Part shown: piece by piece, positions 16,832 to 25,483 of the stretch
Layout: each line of letters opens with the position of its first letter
Position numbering within the stretch: position 1 is the first letter of the stretch
DNA from: an uncultured Clostridia bacterium
GTDB lineage: Bacteria; Bacillota; Clostridia; Christensenellales; Aristaeellaceae
Assembly (NCBI GenBank): GCA_947565865.1
Contig: CANOHT010000003.1
Location: forward strand, 62,001-126,000
Direction: 5' to 3'
Length of the DNA stretch: 64,000 nucleotides
Made by a program: the position numbers and the translations under genes
Notes under the pieces: model-generated
What the model was told of the DNA's origin: nothing
The model's database searches: none
What the model saw: only the letters and a program-made list of their open reading frames with translations

Positions 16832-18604
16832 TTATTCTTCGTCCCTGACGATGGCAATATGCAATTCGTCCAGCTGCTTTTGCTCCACCGTGCCGGGAGC
16901 GCCCATAAGCAGATCCTGGGCGTTCTTGTTCATGGGGAAAGGAATGACCTCGCGGATGGAATCCTCCCCCGCCAGCAGCATCACCATGCGATCAACGCCG
17001 GGAGCGATGCCGGCGTGGGGCGGCGCGCCGTAGCAGAAGGCGTTGTACATGGCGGGGAACTTCGCCTTCACATCCTCCTCGCCCAGCCGCACCAGCTGGA
17101 AGGCCTTGAGCATAAGCTCGGGATCATGGTTGCGCACCGCGCCGGAGGACAGCTCCACGCCGTTGCACACCAAGTCGTACTGGAAGGCGGTGATGCTCAG
17201 CGGGTCCACCTCGCCCGCCGCGGCCTTTTCCAGGATGTCCAGCCCGCCGTTGGGCATGGAGAAGGGATTGTGGCAGAATTCCAGCTCGCCGCTTTCCTCA
17301 CCGATTTCATACATCGGGAAGTCCACAATCCAGCAGAACTCGTATTTCTCCCGATCAATGTGCGCGGGGCACAGCTCGGCCGCGAAACGGCGCAGGACGC
17401 CCGCGGTCTTCTGGGCGGCCAGGCGCTTGCCGCAGGTCAGGCCCACAAAGGTGTTGGGCTTGAGGCCCAGGGCCTCCACCAGCGCGTCCTTGCGATCCTT
17501 GACAAACTTGGCGATGCCCCCGGCGATTTCGCCCTGCTCATCCATCTTGAACCAGAAAGCCTTGCTGCCCGTCACCACCTCGACATCGGCGCACAGATTG
17601 TCAATCTGCTTGCGGGTGGCGGTCATATCGCTGACCACCACGGCCTTCACCTCGCCGCCCTCAAACGGACCGAAGCCGCAGTCCCCGATAAGGTCGGTGA
17701 CATCCCGCACCTCCAGGTCAATACGCAGGTCAGGCTTGTCCGAGCCGTAGCGCTCCATGGCCTCCAGGTAAGGAATGCGGCGGAAGGGAGCGCCGGAAGC
17801 CTTGCTGTACTTGCCATACTTGGCGAAGATGGGCGGCAGCACGTCCTCCAGGATGGCGAACACGTCATCCTGGCTGGCGAAGGCCATTTCCATATCCAGC
17901 TGGTAGAACTCGCCCGGGCTGCGGTCGCCCCGGGCGTCCTCGTCACGGAAGCAGGGAGCGATCTGGAAATAGCGGTCAAAGCCGGAGGCCATCAGCAGCT
18001 GCTTGAACTGCTGGGGCGCCTGGGGCAGCGCGTAGAACATGCCCGGATGCTTGCGGGCAGGCACCAGATAATCCCGGGCGCCTTCCGGGGAGGAAGCCGT
18101 CAGGATGGGGGTGGTGATCTCCAGGAAATCATGGGCCGTCATGGCCTGGCGCAGGGCCGAAACCACCTGGCAGCGCATGACGATATTCTTCTTGACCTCC
18201 GGGTTGCGCAGATCCAGGTAGCGGTACTTCAGCCGCAGGGACTCGTCCGCTTCCTTGGAGCGATTCACCTGGAAGGGCAGGGCGTTGTAGCGGCAGCGGC
18301 CCAGAACCTCAATGGACGCGGGCACCACCTCGATATCGCCGGTGGGCAGCTTGGGGTTCTTGCTGTCCCGCTCCCGAACCACGCCGGTGACGCTGATGAC
18401 GCTTTCCTTGTTCAGCTCGCGGATGACGCCCATCATTTCCTCGGATTGCACCACAATCTGGGTCGTACCGTAGAAGTCCCGCAGGATCACGAAGGCCAGG
18501 GAGGCGGAAACCTCGCGGACGTTCTCCATCCAGCCCGAGAGCCGGACGGTCTTGCCCGCGTCGCTCAGGCGAAGCTCATTGCAATGGTGGGTACGGTTCT
18601 GCAT
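16832..18604 (-). CDS. aspS: aspartyl-tRNA synthetase
   Basis: Class II synthetase of bacterial type, 590 residues, with the N-terminal OB anticodon domain, the catalytic core (SPEGARDYLVPAR, FRDEDARGDRSPGEFYQLDMEM) and the inserted GAD domain. Motif 3 is GIAPGVDRMVMLL. In the OB domain the usual RRxDHGG-type segment reads VREVSASLAFVILRDFYG, so the anticodon-binding loop is diverged. Whether it is discriminating or also charges tRNA-Asn cannot be decided here. It is 48 bases downstream of hisS and shares its T-box leader. Confidence 0.95.
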   Translation of the reverse strand: MQNRTHHCNELRLSDAGKTVRLSGWMENVREVSASLAFVILRDFYGTTQIVVQSEEMMGVIRELNKESVISVTGVVRERDSKNPKLPTGDIEVVPASIEVLGRCRYNALPFQVNRSKEADESLRLKYRYLDLRNPEVKKNIVMRCQVVSALRQAMTAHDFLEITTPILTASSPEGARDYLVPARKHPGMFYALPQAPQQFKQLLMASGFDRYFQIAPCFRDEDARGDRSPGEFYQLDMEMAFASQDDVFAILEDVLPPIFAKYGKYSKASGAPFRRIPYLEAMERYGSDKPDLRIDLEVRDVTDLIGDCGFGPFEGGEVKAVVVSDMTATRKQIDNLCADVEVVTGSKAFWFKMDEQGEIAGGIAKFVKDRKDALVEALGLKPNTFVGLTCGKRLAAQKTAGVLRRFAAELCPAHIDREKYEFCWIVDFPMYEIGEESGELEFCHNPFSMPNGGLDILEKAAAGEVDPLSITAFQYDLVCNGVELSSGAVRNHDPELMLKAFQLVRLGEEDVKAKFPAMYNAFCYGAPPHAGIAPGVDRMVMLLAGEDSIREVIPFPMNKNAQDLLMGAPGTVEQKQLDELHIAIVRDEE

Positions 18605-18652
18605 GATCTATTCCTTCTTCCTTTGATATTCAGTCGTTGCGGCCGGGGCCGG

Positions 18653-19915
18653 TCATTTCAGCATATCGCGGATGTTCTGCGCGGCTTCCGCCATGGGGAC
18701 GGTACGCTCTTCCCGGGACGCCATGTGCTTGAGCCTCACCACGCCCGAGGCAATCTCATCATCGCCCAGGGTGGCGCACACCAGCGCGCCTACCTTATTG
18801 GCGTACTTAAACTGCGCCTTTAGGCTGCGGGCACAGTGATCCATATCCGCCCGAAGGCCCGCCATCCGCAGATCCTGCACCAGGGTGAAGGCGGGAATTT
18901 TGCCCTCGCCCATGTAGGTGACGAAGGCCTCATACTGCGGCGGCTTGGGCAGGGTCACGCCCTCGCTGTCCAGCAGCATCAGCACCCGCTCAATGCCCAT
19001 GCCAAAGCCCACCGCCGGTATGGCGCCGCCGCCCAGCTGCTCCACCAGGTTGTCATAGCGCCCGCCGCCGCACACGGTCAGGTTGCCGTCTTTGGTTCTG
19101 GTAATCAGCTCAAACACCGTCTTGGTATAATAATCCAGCCCGCGGACGATGCGGCTGTCCACCTGATAGGGAATGCCGCTGGCCTTCAGGCACCGCTGCA
19201 GCTGGTCAAAGTGTTCGCGGCAGTCGTCGCAGAGCACATCCAGCATGGAGGGCGCGTCCTTCACCAACTCCTGGCAATGCGGGTTCTTGCAGTCCAGCAC
19301 CCGCAGGGGATTGCGGTCAAAGCGGCTCTTGCAGTCCTCGCACATCTGACCGATGCGCTGGCCCAGGAAGTCCTTGAGCATGGCGTGGTACTTGGGGCGG
19401 CAGTTGGGGCAGCCGATGGAGTTGATGTTCACGGACAGATTGCCCACACCCAGCCCAGATAAAAGGCGGAAGGCCAGCAGAATCAGCTCCGCGTCCGCCG
19501 TGGCCTCCTGGGCGCCGAAGCACTCCAGGCCAAACTGGTGATGCTCCCGCAGGCGGCCGTTCTGCGGTGCCTCGTAGCGGAAAATGGGGGCGTTGAGGTA
19601 GTACATTTTGCAGGGCAGCGGATCATTGTGCAGCCCGCTTTCCAGGTAGCAGCGGGCCGCGCCGGCGGTACCCTCGGGCTTCAGGGTGATGGAGCGGTCG
19701 CCCTTGTCCTTGAAGGTGTACATTTCCTTCTGCACGATGTCGGTGGTGTCGCCCACGCCGCGCAGGAAAAGCTCGGTATGCTCGAAAACGGGGGTGCGTA
19801 CCTCACGATAGCCGGCCTCAGCGGCAGCCTGCCGCATTCTGGCCTCCAGGTACTGCCAGCGATAGGAATCAGCCGGCAGCACGTCGCGTGTGCCTCGGGG
19901 TGCCTGTGTCAGCAT
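18653..19915 (-). CDS. hisS: histidyl-tRNA synthetase
   Basis: Class II synthetase, 420 residues. Visible: LTQAPRGTRDVLPADS at the start, motif 2 FRYEAPQNGRLREHHQFGLECFG, HisA motif VRGLDYYTKTVFE, and motif 3 AVGFGMGIERVLMLL, then the anticodon-binding domain. I choose the ATG at 19915: GGAGG stands seven bases before it, while the ATG two codons earlier lies too close. The longer open frame runs back through the T-box terminator and is not coding. Expression is likely controlled by the leader upstream. Confidence 0.96.
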   Translation of the reverse strand: MLTQAPRGTRDVLPADSYRWQYLEARMRQAAAEAGYREVRTPVFEHTELFLRGVGDTTDIVQKEMYTFKDKGDRSITLKPEGTAGAARCYLESGLHNDPLPCKMYYLNAPIFRYEAPQNGRLREHHQFGLECFGAQEATADAELILLAFRLLSGLGVGNLSVNINSIGCPNCRPKYHAMLKDFLGQRIGQMCEDCKSRFDRNPLRVLDCKNPHCQELVKDAPSMLDVLCDDCREHFDQLQRCLKASGIPYQVDSRIVRGLDYYTKTVFELITRTKDGNLTVCGGGRYDNLVEQLGGGAIPAVGFGMGIERVLMLLDSEGVTLPKPPQYEAFVTYMGEGKIPAFTLVQDLRMAGLRADMDHCARSLKAQFKYANKVGALVCATLGDDEIASGVVRLKHMASREERTVPMAEAAQNIRDMLK

Positions 19916-19952
19916 GGTCATTCCTCCTGTATGTGCGTCGAAGCGACAAAAA

Positions 19953-20190
19953 CGCCCCACGCAGACGTATCTCCTGCATGGGGCGAGATTTGCTCGCGGT
20001 GCCACCCATTTCACGGCTCCGCCTTCCCCATGAGGAAGGAGAACCGCCTTGTTCCCCGATAACGCCGGGAATGCGTCCGGCTCTCGCCGAAGGGCTCCAA
20101 GGTGTCAGGCGCGGGACGCAGCCGGGAGCTTTCAGCCGATGGCTCCCTCTCTTTCAGGCGTTGAACCCGCGTTCTCCTTATCACAGCCGA
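19953..20190 (-). promoter_or_regulatory. T-box riboswitch leader of hisS-aspS
   Basis: On the minus strand the conserved T-box GGGTGGCACCGCG lies at 19995-20008, preceded by AAAT as in the consensus. A terminator stem (19953-19985, CGCCCCA...TGGGGCG) ending in GTTTTTGT follows. Upstream is Stem I with an AGAGAGGG segment and a lower stem GGGTTC / GAGCCC. The specifier side reads TGACACCTTG (GACAC at 20102-20106). Uncharged tRNA binding favours the antiterminator and allows hisS-aspS expression. Confidence 0.92.
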
Positions 20191-20199
20191 TACGGATGT

Positions 20200-20228
20200 A
20201 TTGTACCAGCCTTTTCCTGGTTTGTCAA
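20200..20228 (-). promoter_or_regulatory. sigma-A promoter of hisS-aspS
   Basis: Minus strand: TTGACA (20223-20228), 17-base spacer, TACAAT (20200-20205), just ahead of the T-box leader. Confidence 0.8.
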
Positions 20229-20746
20229 CGCCCGACCCAGCGAGGGCCCCGCAATGGAGCGGAGCAAAAGGGTAATTCCGCGATTCTGCCCCAATTGGCT
20301 ATTCACGCTGGTTCTGGCAGTTTCCGAAGGAAGGCCACAATGGCACAGAGAAAAAAGGAGAGCACGGCCAGTATCAGAGAAAAACGCTTGATTGGTTCGG
20401 GTTAGCGTCCTACCTGCAGCTCTTGTTCGCACGTCATATTCTTGCCGGGCAATGGACAGACCGATCCCATTGATCGCAGCAGTTCGCTTCATGACCCACA
20501 GGTTCATATCGTCCATGGCGACGATGAAGCCTTCCTATCCAGCAGAAAGTCCGAGTTGATTGAACAGGTGAATGGCCTAAGCACGATCATGATGGAATCC
20601 TGAATTATGCCGGCATCCGAGCCCCTATCAGGAAGACGCACCCGAACCATGCGCACGAACGCTGGGCGCTCGCTGCCGTGGTCTTTCCTCTGTACGCCAG
20701 CGGAGCGAGCCGTCTGACCGACGCGGCACAAGCCTTGCCTTCGGCT
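20229..20746. other. gene-poor gap, no supported gene
   Basis: About 520 bases, less GC-rich than the surroundings. Short open frames on the minus strand (for example 20504-20731, and 20181-20516, which overlaps the promoter and T-box) lack ribosome-binding sites and recognisable motifs. It could be a decayed gene; I see nothing I can name. Confidence 0.4.
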
Positions 20747-21058
20747 TTACACAAGCGCCAGCCCCACCGTCAGCACCGCGGCAATCACCAGCCGGATCAC
20801 ATGATGCTGCCAGTGCAGGGTACCCCGCATCCCGTTGCGCAGCGCCGCCAGACTGATGAGCGCGCACCCGGCCAGGGCCAGAAGCCAGTCCACTCCGAGC
20901 CCCAGGAAGCCACACACCGCTCCCGCCGTCAGCACCGCGCCGCCGCCTGCCATCAAGCCGCCGTTCAGCCGTCCCTCGGCCCCGCGCAGCTGCGTCGCGC
21001 CCGCCAGCACGGAAAGCGCCCCATAAACCAGCGCCAAAGCGCCAACAAAAACCAGCAT
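20747..21058 (-). CDS. small membrane protein, unknown family
   Basis: 103 residues from an ATG preceded by AGGAG at eight bases; two earlier in-frame start candidates are too near the site. Four hydrophobic segments rich in Ala, Gly, Leu and Val (starting MLVFVGALALVYGALSVLAG) suggest a four-helix integral membrane protein with short loops. No family recognised. It stands alone between gene-poor stretches, so transcription context gives no clue. Confidence 0.6.
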   Translation of the reverse strand: MLVFVGALALVYGALSVLAGATQLRGAEGRLNGGLMAGGGAVLTAGAVCGFLGLGVDWLLALAGCALISLAALRNGMRGTLHWQHHVIRLVIAAVLTVGLALV

Positions 21059-21239
21059 CGTCATCACTCCTATGATCGTAAACTCTTTCACAACCGCCTT
21101 TAATGAACACAGCAGACGGTTTTCGTCAGTTATTCTGAAGCCTTTCGGGGCGTCAGCTCCACTGTCCGCATATCCTCTGCTTCAATTCACAAAGCGCGGA
21201 TGTCTAAGCAGCCAAAACCATGCGCTGAATTGCCATCCA

Positions 21240-21746
21240 TTATCTCCTGATATACCCAATTCCAGGCGTAAACACATCGTACAGCAGGATAGCGATTATA
21301 CCAATCACCAGAACTATGCTCACGATGAACATGCGCATGAGCCACTTCTGGTTCTTGGCAAGACTGACTTTATAGGAAAGCACCAGCTCCTGATAGATGC
21401 GAACAGTCTCCAAATGCGACTGCGCCACTTCGTTTTTATCTTCATCAGCGTGCGCGGAAGCAACCGTCACGCGCTCTTCCACGGAAGACTTTTCCACAGC
21501 TACTGGCGCTGCTGTCTCACGCGGGGAAGGAACAACATCCAGAAACGCCTCCATGGTGCCGCCCATGGCGGCGACCAGGTCAAAAAGCATATGGAAGCCC
21601 AGCGTATCTGTCTTTCCGGCAAATATCCGCTTTACAGTGGACAGAGGAATATTGCTCGCGTCAGCAATGGCCTGATAGGACAGGTCGCTTTTCTGTTTAA
21701 GCTGCAAAAGCCGACTGCAGATCATTTCACTGCTTAATCTATCCAT
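21240..21746 (-). CDS. XRE-type regulator with C-terminal membrane anchor
   Basis: 168 residues. The helix-turn-helix lies at about residues 5-60 (LSYQAIADASNIPLSTVKRI is the recognition region). A linker rich in Glu and Val follows, then one transmembrane helix at about 138-160 (MFIVSIVLVIGIIAILLY). The C-terminal tail is short. This layout suggests a DNA-binding protein held at the inner face of the membrane. A clean promoter with an internal palindrome lies upstream, so it may control itself. Targets unknown. An adjacent partner is not evident. Confidence 0.82.
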   Translation of the reverse strand: MDRLSSEMICSRLLQLKQKSDLSYQAIADASNIPLSTVKRIFAGKTDTLGFHMLFDLVAAMGGTMEAFLDVVPSPRETAAPVAVEKSSVEERVTVASAHADEDKNEVAQSHLETVRIYQELVLSYKVSLAKNQKWLMRMFIVSIVLVIGIIAILLYDVFTPGIGYIRR

Positions 21747-21806
21747 AGCTGCACCTCAATCGTAGGTTCCTTAGTATCATGGATGACGGTCAAAACAGAA
21801 CGGGAA

Positions 21807-21821
21807 TATTCTAACAGAATA
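21807..21821. promoter_or_regulatory. palindrome overlapping the XRE gene promoter
   Basis: TATTCT-AAC-AGAATA, a perfect dyad covering the -10 element and part of the spacer of the XRE promoter. Candidate operator for autoregulation. Confidence 0.45.
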
Positions 21822-21836
21822 GTAACGGGCTGTCAA
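21808..21836 (-). promoter_or_regulatory. sigma-A promoter of the XRE gene
   Basis: Minus strand: TTGACA (21831-21836), 17-base spacer, TAGAAT (21808-21813), about 60 bases before the start codon. Confidence 0.7.
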
Positions 21837-21853
21837 TCAGCCGTGCATCGTTA

Positions 21854-22173
21854 TCATGCAAATGCTTCTGAGATGGAAAGTACGCCATGGGACGCCCGCT
21901 GGATCATCAGCCGACCCATGATGATGGAATCGCGACAATGCTTCATATTCGCCGCTCGCACCGCCATGGCCGCCGGAAGGGCGATGGCCTGATCGACGCC
22001 GGGATATTTCGTGCGGCCCTCGCCGCAGATGCGCATGGTACCGGCGAGCAGGTTCTCGGGCTTCACGCCGGCGAGGCAGCTGTACATCTGTCAAGGGCAG
22101 TGTCGGGCAGCCAGCCGGAGGGCGCGCCGTTCATGCTGAAGGTGAAGCCGCCGTTGCTCGGCGTTAGCTTCAT
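21854..22173 (-). pseudogene. frameshifted remnant of an unrecognised gene
   Basis: A start ATG at 22173 with a strong GGAGGAAGG site opens a frame (MKLTPSNGGFTFSMNGAPSG...) that stops after about 35 codons. A different frame takes over near 22090 and continues with MYSCLAGVKPENLLAGTMRI and about 77 protein-like residues to 21854. A one-base change near 22090-22100 would join the two. I do not recognise the family. It could also be chance. Confidence 0.35.
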
Positions 22174-22783
22174 GGCCTTCCTCCAGCTGTGCGCAGGCGA
22201 ACAGCCGGCGCAGGAAGGAGAACCCCTTTATTGATTCAACGAGGCATTGCTTTGCAGTTGCCGGAAGGCTTTGGACAGCGGGCGAATGAAGACCCGCAGA
22301 AAGGCGTCGCTATCAAAATCGATTGAACGGAGGAGGACGAGGCATCGCAAATGACAAGAATAGAACAGGCACGGCAAGAAAGCACGGCCGAGGAACTGAC
22401 AGTCAATGGCAACCAACCAAGGCCTGATAGAAATATCAAACGATCTTGATGCATCGCTCTCTTCCTTCCGCTTTCTTGAGCATTAAGATTGGATAACGCA
22501 ATAAACAGCCTCCCCTATTATTGGAACAGGCGCTGATATTCTGTAAAAATGCGCGGACATCGCCATACAGGGGCTTCGCCTCGTTTAAGCGCCCTGAAGG
22601 AGCCCGTCAATATTCGATTTGCAGTCTGCCCACAGCAGATTTGTCACATTGCCCTTTCCTATTTTATGTTTCGGCTGCCTTGTGCTTCGCCGCGGAAGGC
22701 AGCTTCGGTTTGTCCTCCCTGGTCGGAATCTCGCCGGGGATAGATTTTCCTGCGCGGACGCTGATTTTTTCCTGCACTTCCCC
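22174..22783. other. gene-poor gap upstream of pyrG
   Basis: About 600 bases with no supported gene. The only structure seen is a hairpin at about 22676-22705 (GCTGCCTT / AAGGCAGC) and a weaker one near 22567-22580 with a GGC-TTC-GCC tip. Base composition is less GC-rich than the flanks up to about 22560. Confidence 0.4.
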
Positions 22784-22812
22784 TTGACGAACGCCCTGCT
22801 TCCCTCTATACT
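22784..22812 (+). promoter_or_regulatory. sigma-A promoter of pyrG
   Basis: TTGACG (22784-22789), 17-base spacer, TATACT (22807-22812), 75 bases before the start codon. Confidence 0.7.
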
Positions 22813-22886
22813 AAAGTGTCCGAAACCAAGCGTCCAAGCCTTCGGACATCAACCGCGTAGCGCCGCTTACGAAAGGGGTATTCAGC

Positions 22887-24491
22887 ATGAGCACCAAGTT
22901 CATTTTTGTCACCGGAGGCGTGGTTTCTTCCCTGGGCAAAGGCATCACCGCCGCATCCCTGGGCCGCCTGCTCAAGTGCCGCGGGTTGAAGGTGTCGATT
23001 CAGAAATTCGACCCCTACATCAATGTTGATCCCGGCACCATGAACCCCTATCAGCATGGCGAGGTCTTCGTCACCGACGACGGCGCGGAAACCGACCTGG
23101 ACCTGGGCCACTATGAGCGCTTTGTGGACGAAAGCCTGACCCAGGCCGCCAACGTGACCTCCGGCCGCGTGTACAAAACCGTCATTGACCGGGAGCGCCG
23201 GGGCGAATACCTGGGCGCGACCATTCAGGTCATCCCCCATATCACCAATGAGATCAAGCGGAACATCCTCCTGGTGTCCCGCCAGCCGGACGCCCCCGAT
23301 GTGGTCATCACCGAAATCGGCGGCACTGTGGGCGACATCGAGTCCCTCCCCTTCCTGGAGGCCATCCGGCAGATGCGGGCTGAGGTCGGGTTTGAAAACA
23401 GCCTGTACATCCACGTCACCCTGGTGCCCTACATCCGCGCCGCCGGGGAATTGAAGACCAAGCCCACCCAGCACTCCGTCAAGGAGCTGTGCGGCATCGG
23501 CATCAGCCCGGATATCCTGGTCTGCCGCTGCGACCATGAGGTGCCGGCGGATGTCCGGGCCAAGATCGGCCTGTTCTGCAACCTGCCCGCGGATCGGGTT
23601 TTCCAGAACCTCAACGCCCGCAGCATTTATGAGGTGCCGCTGTTGCTCCACCAGGAGGGCCTGGATGAGAAGGTCTGCCAGCTGCTGGGCCTGGGGGGCA
23701 TGAATTGTGACCTCACCGGCTGGACGGCCATGGTGGAGCGCCAGCTTCACCCCGAGCGGGAAACCACCATCGCCCTGGTGGGCAAATATGTGGAGCTTCC
23801 TGACGCCTACCTCTCCATTGTGGAAGCCCTGACCCACGGCGGCATCGCCCATGGGGCCAGGATCAACATCCGCTGGATTCAGTCCGCCGACCTCACCCAG
23901 GAAAACGCGGCCCAGACCCTGGCGGGCTGCGACGGCATTCTGGTGCCCGGCGGCTTCGGCCAGCGGGGCCTGGAGGGCAAGATGATCGCCATCCAGTATG
24001 CCCGGGAAAAGAAAATTCCCTTCTTCGGCATCTGCCTGGGGATGCAGATGGCGGTGATCGAGTTCGCCCGCCACGTTCTGGATCTGCGGGACGCCAACAC
24101 CTCCGAGCTGGATCCCAACACCACCTACCCTGTCATCGACCTGATGCCGGATCAGAACCTGCAGAACCTGGGCCATACCATGCGTCTGGGCAAGTACCGC
24201 TGCGCGCTGCTTCCCGGCACCAACAGCTACCAGGCCTATGGTCAGGATGAAATCGAGGAGCGTCATCGCCACCGTTATGAATTCAACAACGAATACATGA
24301 CCCGCTTCATTGCTGGCGGCATGACCGTGGCCGGACGCAACCCCGAGCGGAACCTGGTAGAAATCGTGGAGATCGCCGACCATCCCTGGTTTGTGGGCGT
24401 ACAGTTCCATCCGGAGCTGAAGAGCCGTCCCAACCGTCCCCATCCCCTCTTCCGGGACTTTGTGGGCGCGGCTCTGAAGCATGGGGAGTAA
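22887..24491 (+). CDS. pyrG: CTP synthase
   Basis: Aminates UTP to CTP with glutamine. 534 residues. Amidoligase domain: FVTGGVVSSLGKGITAASLGRLLK, QKFDPYINVDPGTMNP, EIGGTVGDIES. Glutaminase domain: GGFGQRG, GICLGMQ with the nucleophile Cys, and the C-terminal GVQFHPELKSRP with the His-Glu of the triad. Both active sites look complete. It has its own promoter and terminator. Confidence 0.97.
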   Translation: MSTKFIFVTGGVVSSLGKGITAASLGRLLKCRGLKVSIQKFDPYINVDPGTMNPYQHGEVFVTDDGAETDLDLGHYERFVDESLTQAANVTSGRVYKTVIDRERRGEYLGATIQVIPHITNEIKRNILLVSRQPDAPDVVITEIGGTVGDIESLPFLEAIRQMRAEVGFENSLYIHVTLVPYIRAAGELKTKPTQHSVKELCGIGISPDILVCRCDHEVPADVRAKIGLFCNLPADRVFQNLNARSIYEVPLLLHQEGLDEKVCQLLGLGGMNCDLTGWTAMVERQLHPERETTIALVGKYVELPDAYLSIVEALTHGGIAHGARINIRWIQSADLTQENAAQTLAGCDGILVPGGFGQRGLEGKMIAIQYAREKKIPFFGICLGMQMAVIEFARHVLDLRDANTSELDPNTTYPVIDLMPDQNLQNLGHTMRLGKYRCALLPGTNSYQAYGQDEIEERHRHRYEFNNEYMTRFIAGGMTVAGRNPERNLVEIVEIADHPWFVGVQFHPELKSRPNRPHPLFRDFVGAALKHGE

Positions 24492-24512
24492 ACCGACATA
24501 AGCTGTATAATC

Positions 24513-24546
24513 AAAGGAAGCTGACGTATTGTCAGCTTCCTTTTTC
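24513..24546. terminator. terminator of pyrG, shared with the converging gene
   Basis: GGAAGCTGAC, loop GTATT, GTCAGCTTCC, then TTTTT. The right arm overlaps the last codons of the converging minus-strand gene that ends at 24532; read backwards it has AAAGG upstream and a weaker T run. Confidence 0.85.
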
Positions 24547-24996
24547 TTCACGTACCGCTTCCTCCAGCAGCCGTTCAAATGCCCGCGCGAACCTAAGATC
24601 GTCCTCCCGGGTGCGCCGGGCGGGGCCGTGCAGATGATGCTTGCCGCTGGCCCGTCGGGCCTTCTTCGCCAGATGGCGCTCCATCAGCAGGAGGTCGATG
24701 TTTTCGTCCGTATACACCAGGCCGTCCTGGCGGATGGCGCGGGCGCCGCGACCCAGGGCCATAGCCGCCACGCCGTAATCCTGCGTTACCACCACATCGC
24801 CCCGACGGCACAGGTTCGCCAGCGCCAGATCCACCGCGTCCGCGCCGGAAGCCACCACCCGCACCTCGCTGGTCTCCGACCGCAGCAGGTGGTGCTCGTC
24901 GCACAGCAGCGTCACCGGCAGGCCGAAGCGGCGGGCAGCTTCCTCCACCAAGGCGACAACCGGGCAGGCGTCGGCATCCACATAGATTACCGCCAT
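24532..24996 (-). CDS. YaiI/YqxD family protein (DUF188, PIN-like)
   Basis: 154 residues. Starts AVIYVDADACPV, the family signature, and has VVTQDYGVAAMALGRGA and YTDENIDLLLMERHLAKKAR. It is a conserved bacterial family distantly related to PIN nucleases (conserved Asp residues at 7, 9 and in TQDYG), biochemical role not settled. It probably shares a transcript with def, which lies 11 bases upstream. Confidence 0.9.
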   Translation of the reverse strand: MAVIYVDADACPVVALVEEAARRFGLPVTLLCDEHHLLRSETSEVRVVASGADAVDLALANLCRRGDVVVTQDYGVAAMALGRGARAIRQDGLVYTDENIDLLLMERHLAKKARRASGKHHLHGPARRTREDDLRFARAFERLLEEAVREEKGS

Positions 24997-25007
24997 ACCG
25001 TTCCTCC

Positions 25008-25418
25008 TCAGATCAGCTTGCCGTCGCAGTGGTCAATCTCATGCTGGATGATCTGCGCCGCAAACCCGCTGAAGGCCTGCCTCCGGGGCTGAAACGCCTC
25101 ATCCTGATACGTCACCTCTATGTCGCGGTAGCGCTTCGTCCGGCGTGTGCCGCTGAGGGAAAGGCAGCCTTCCTCCGCTTCGTAGAGGCCGCGCTTCTCC
25201 GTGATAACGGGATTCACCAGCACCAGCGCCGTCGGCCCCATGGCCACAATGATGATCCGCCGATGGACGCCAATCATATTCGCGGCCATACCCACGCAGC
25301 CTTCCGCGTGGGCCCGCAGGGTATCCTTGAGATCGGTGATGACCGCCGCGTCGGACGGCGTGGCAGGCGTTGACGCCTGGGACAGAAACAGCATATCCCG
25401 CATGATGGGACGAACCAT
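25008..25418 (-). CDS. def: peptide deformylase, short divergent form
   Basis: Removes the N-formyl group from nascent proteins with a bound metal. Motif 2 EEGCLSL (metal Cys) and motif 3 QHEIDHCDG (two metal His and the catalytic Glu) are intact. Motif 1 reads GCVGMAANMIG, so the usual glutamine of GxGxAAxQ, which stabilises the transition state, is Met here. At 136 residues it is shorter than the common enzymes (150-190). Activity is likely but not certain; a second, standard def may exist elsewhere. Confidence 0.85.
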   Translation of the reverse strand: MVRPIMRDMLFLSQASTPATPSDAAVITDLKDTLRAHAEGCVGMAANMIGVHRRIIIVAMGPTALVLVNPVITEKRGLYEAEEGCLSLSGTRRTKRYRDIEVTYQDEAFQPRRQAFSGFAAQIIQHEIDHCDGKLI

Positions 25419-25483
25419 GGCGCGCTCCCCCTTCGGTTGATTGTCCCTATCATAGCATAGGCCGCCTCCGGGCGCAAGCAGGG

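Noticed and set aside
20181..20516. 111-codon minus-strand frame
   Set aside because: It runs through the hisS promoter and into the T-box leader, has no ribosome-binding site and no family pattern.
22806..24578. Very long open frame antisense to pyrG
   Set aside because: High GC removes stop codons from the opposite strand; pyrG has full motifs, and the antisense product is histidine/glycine-rich with no family pattern. The same holds for the long frame antisense to prfA and the Sua5-type gene (60424-62631).
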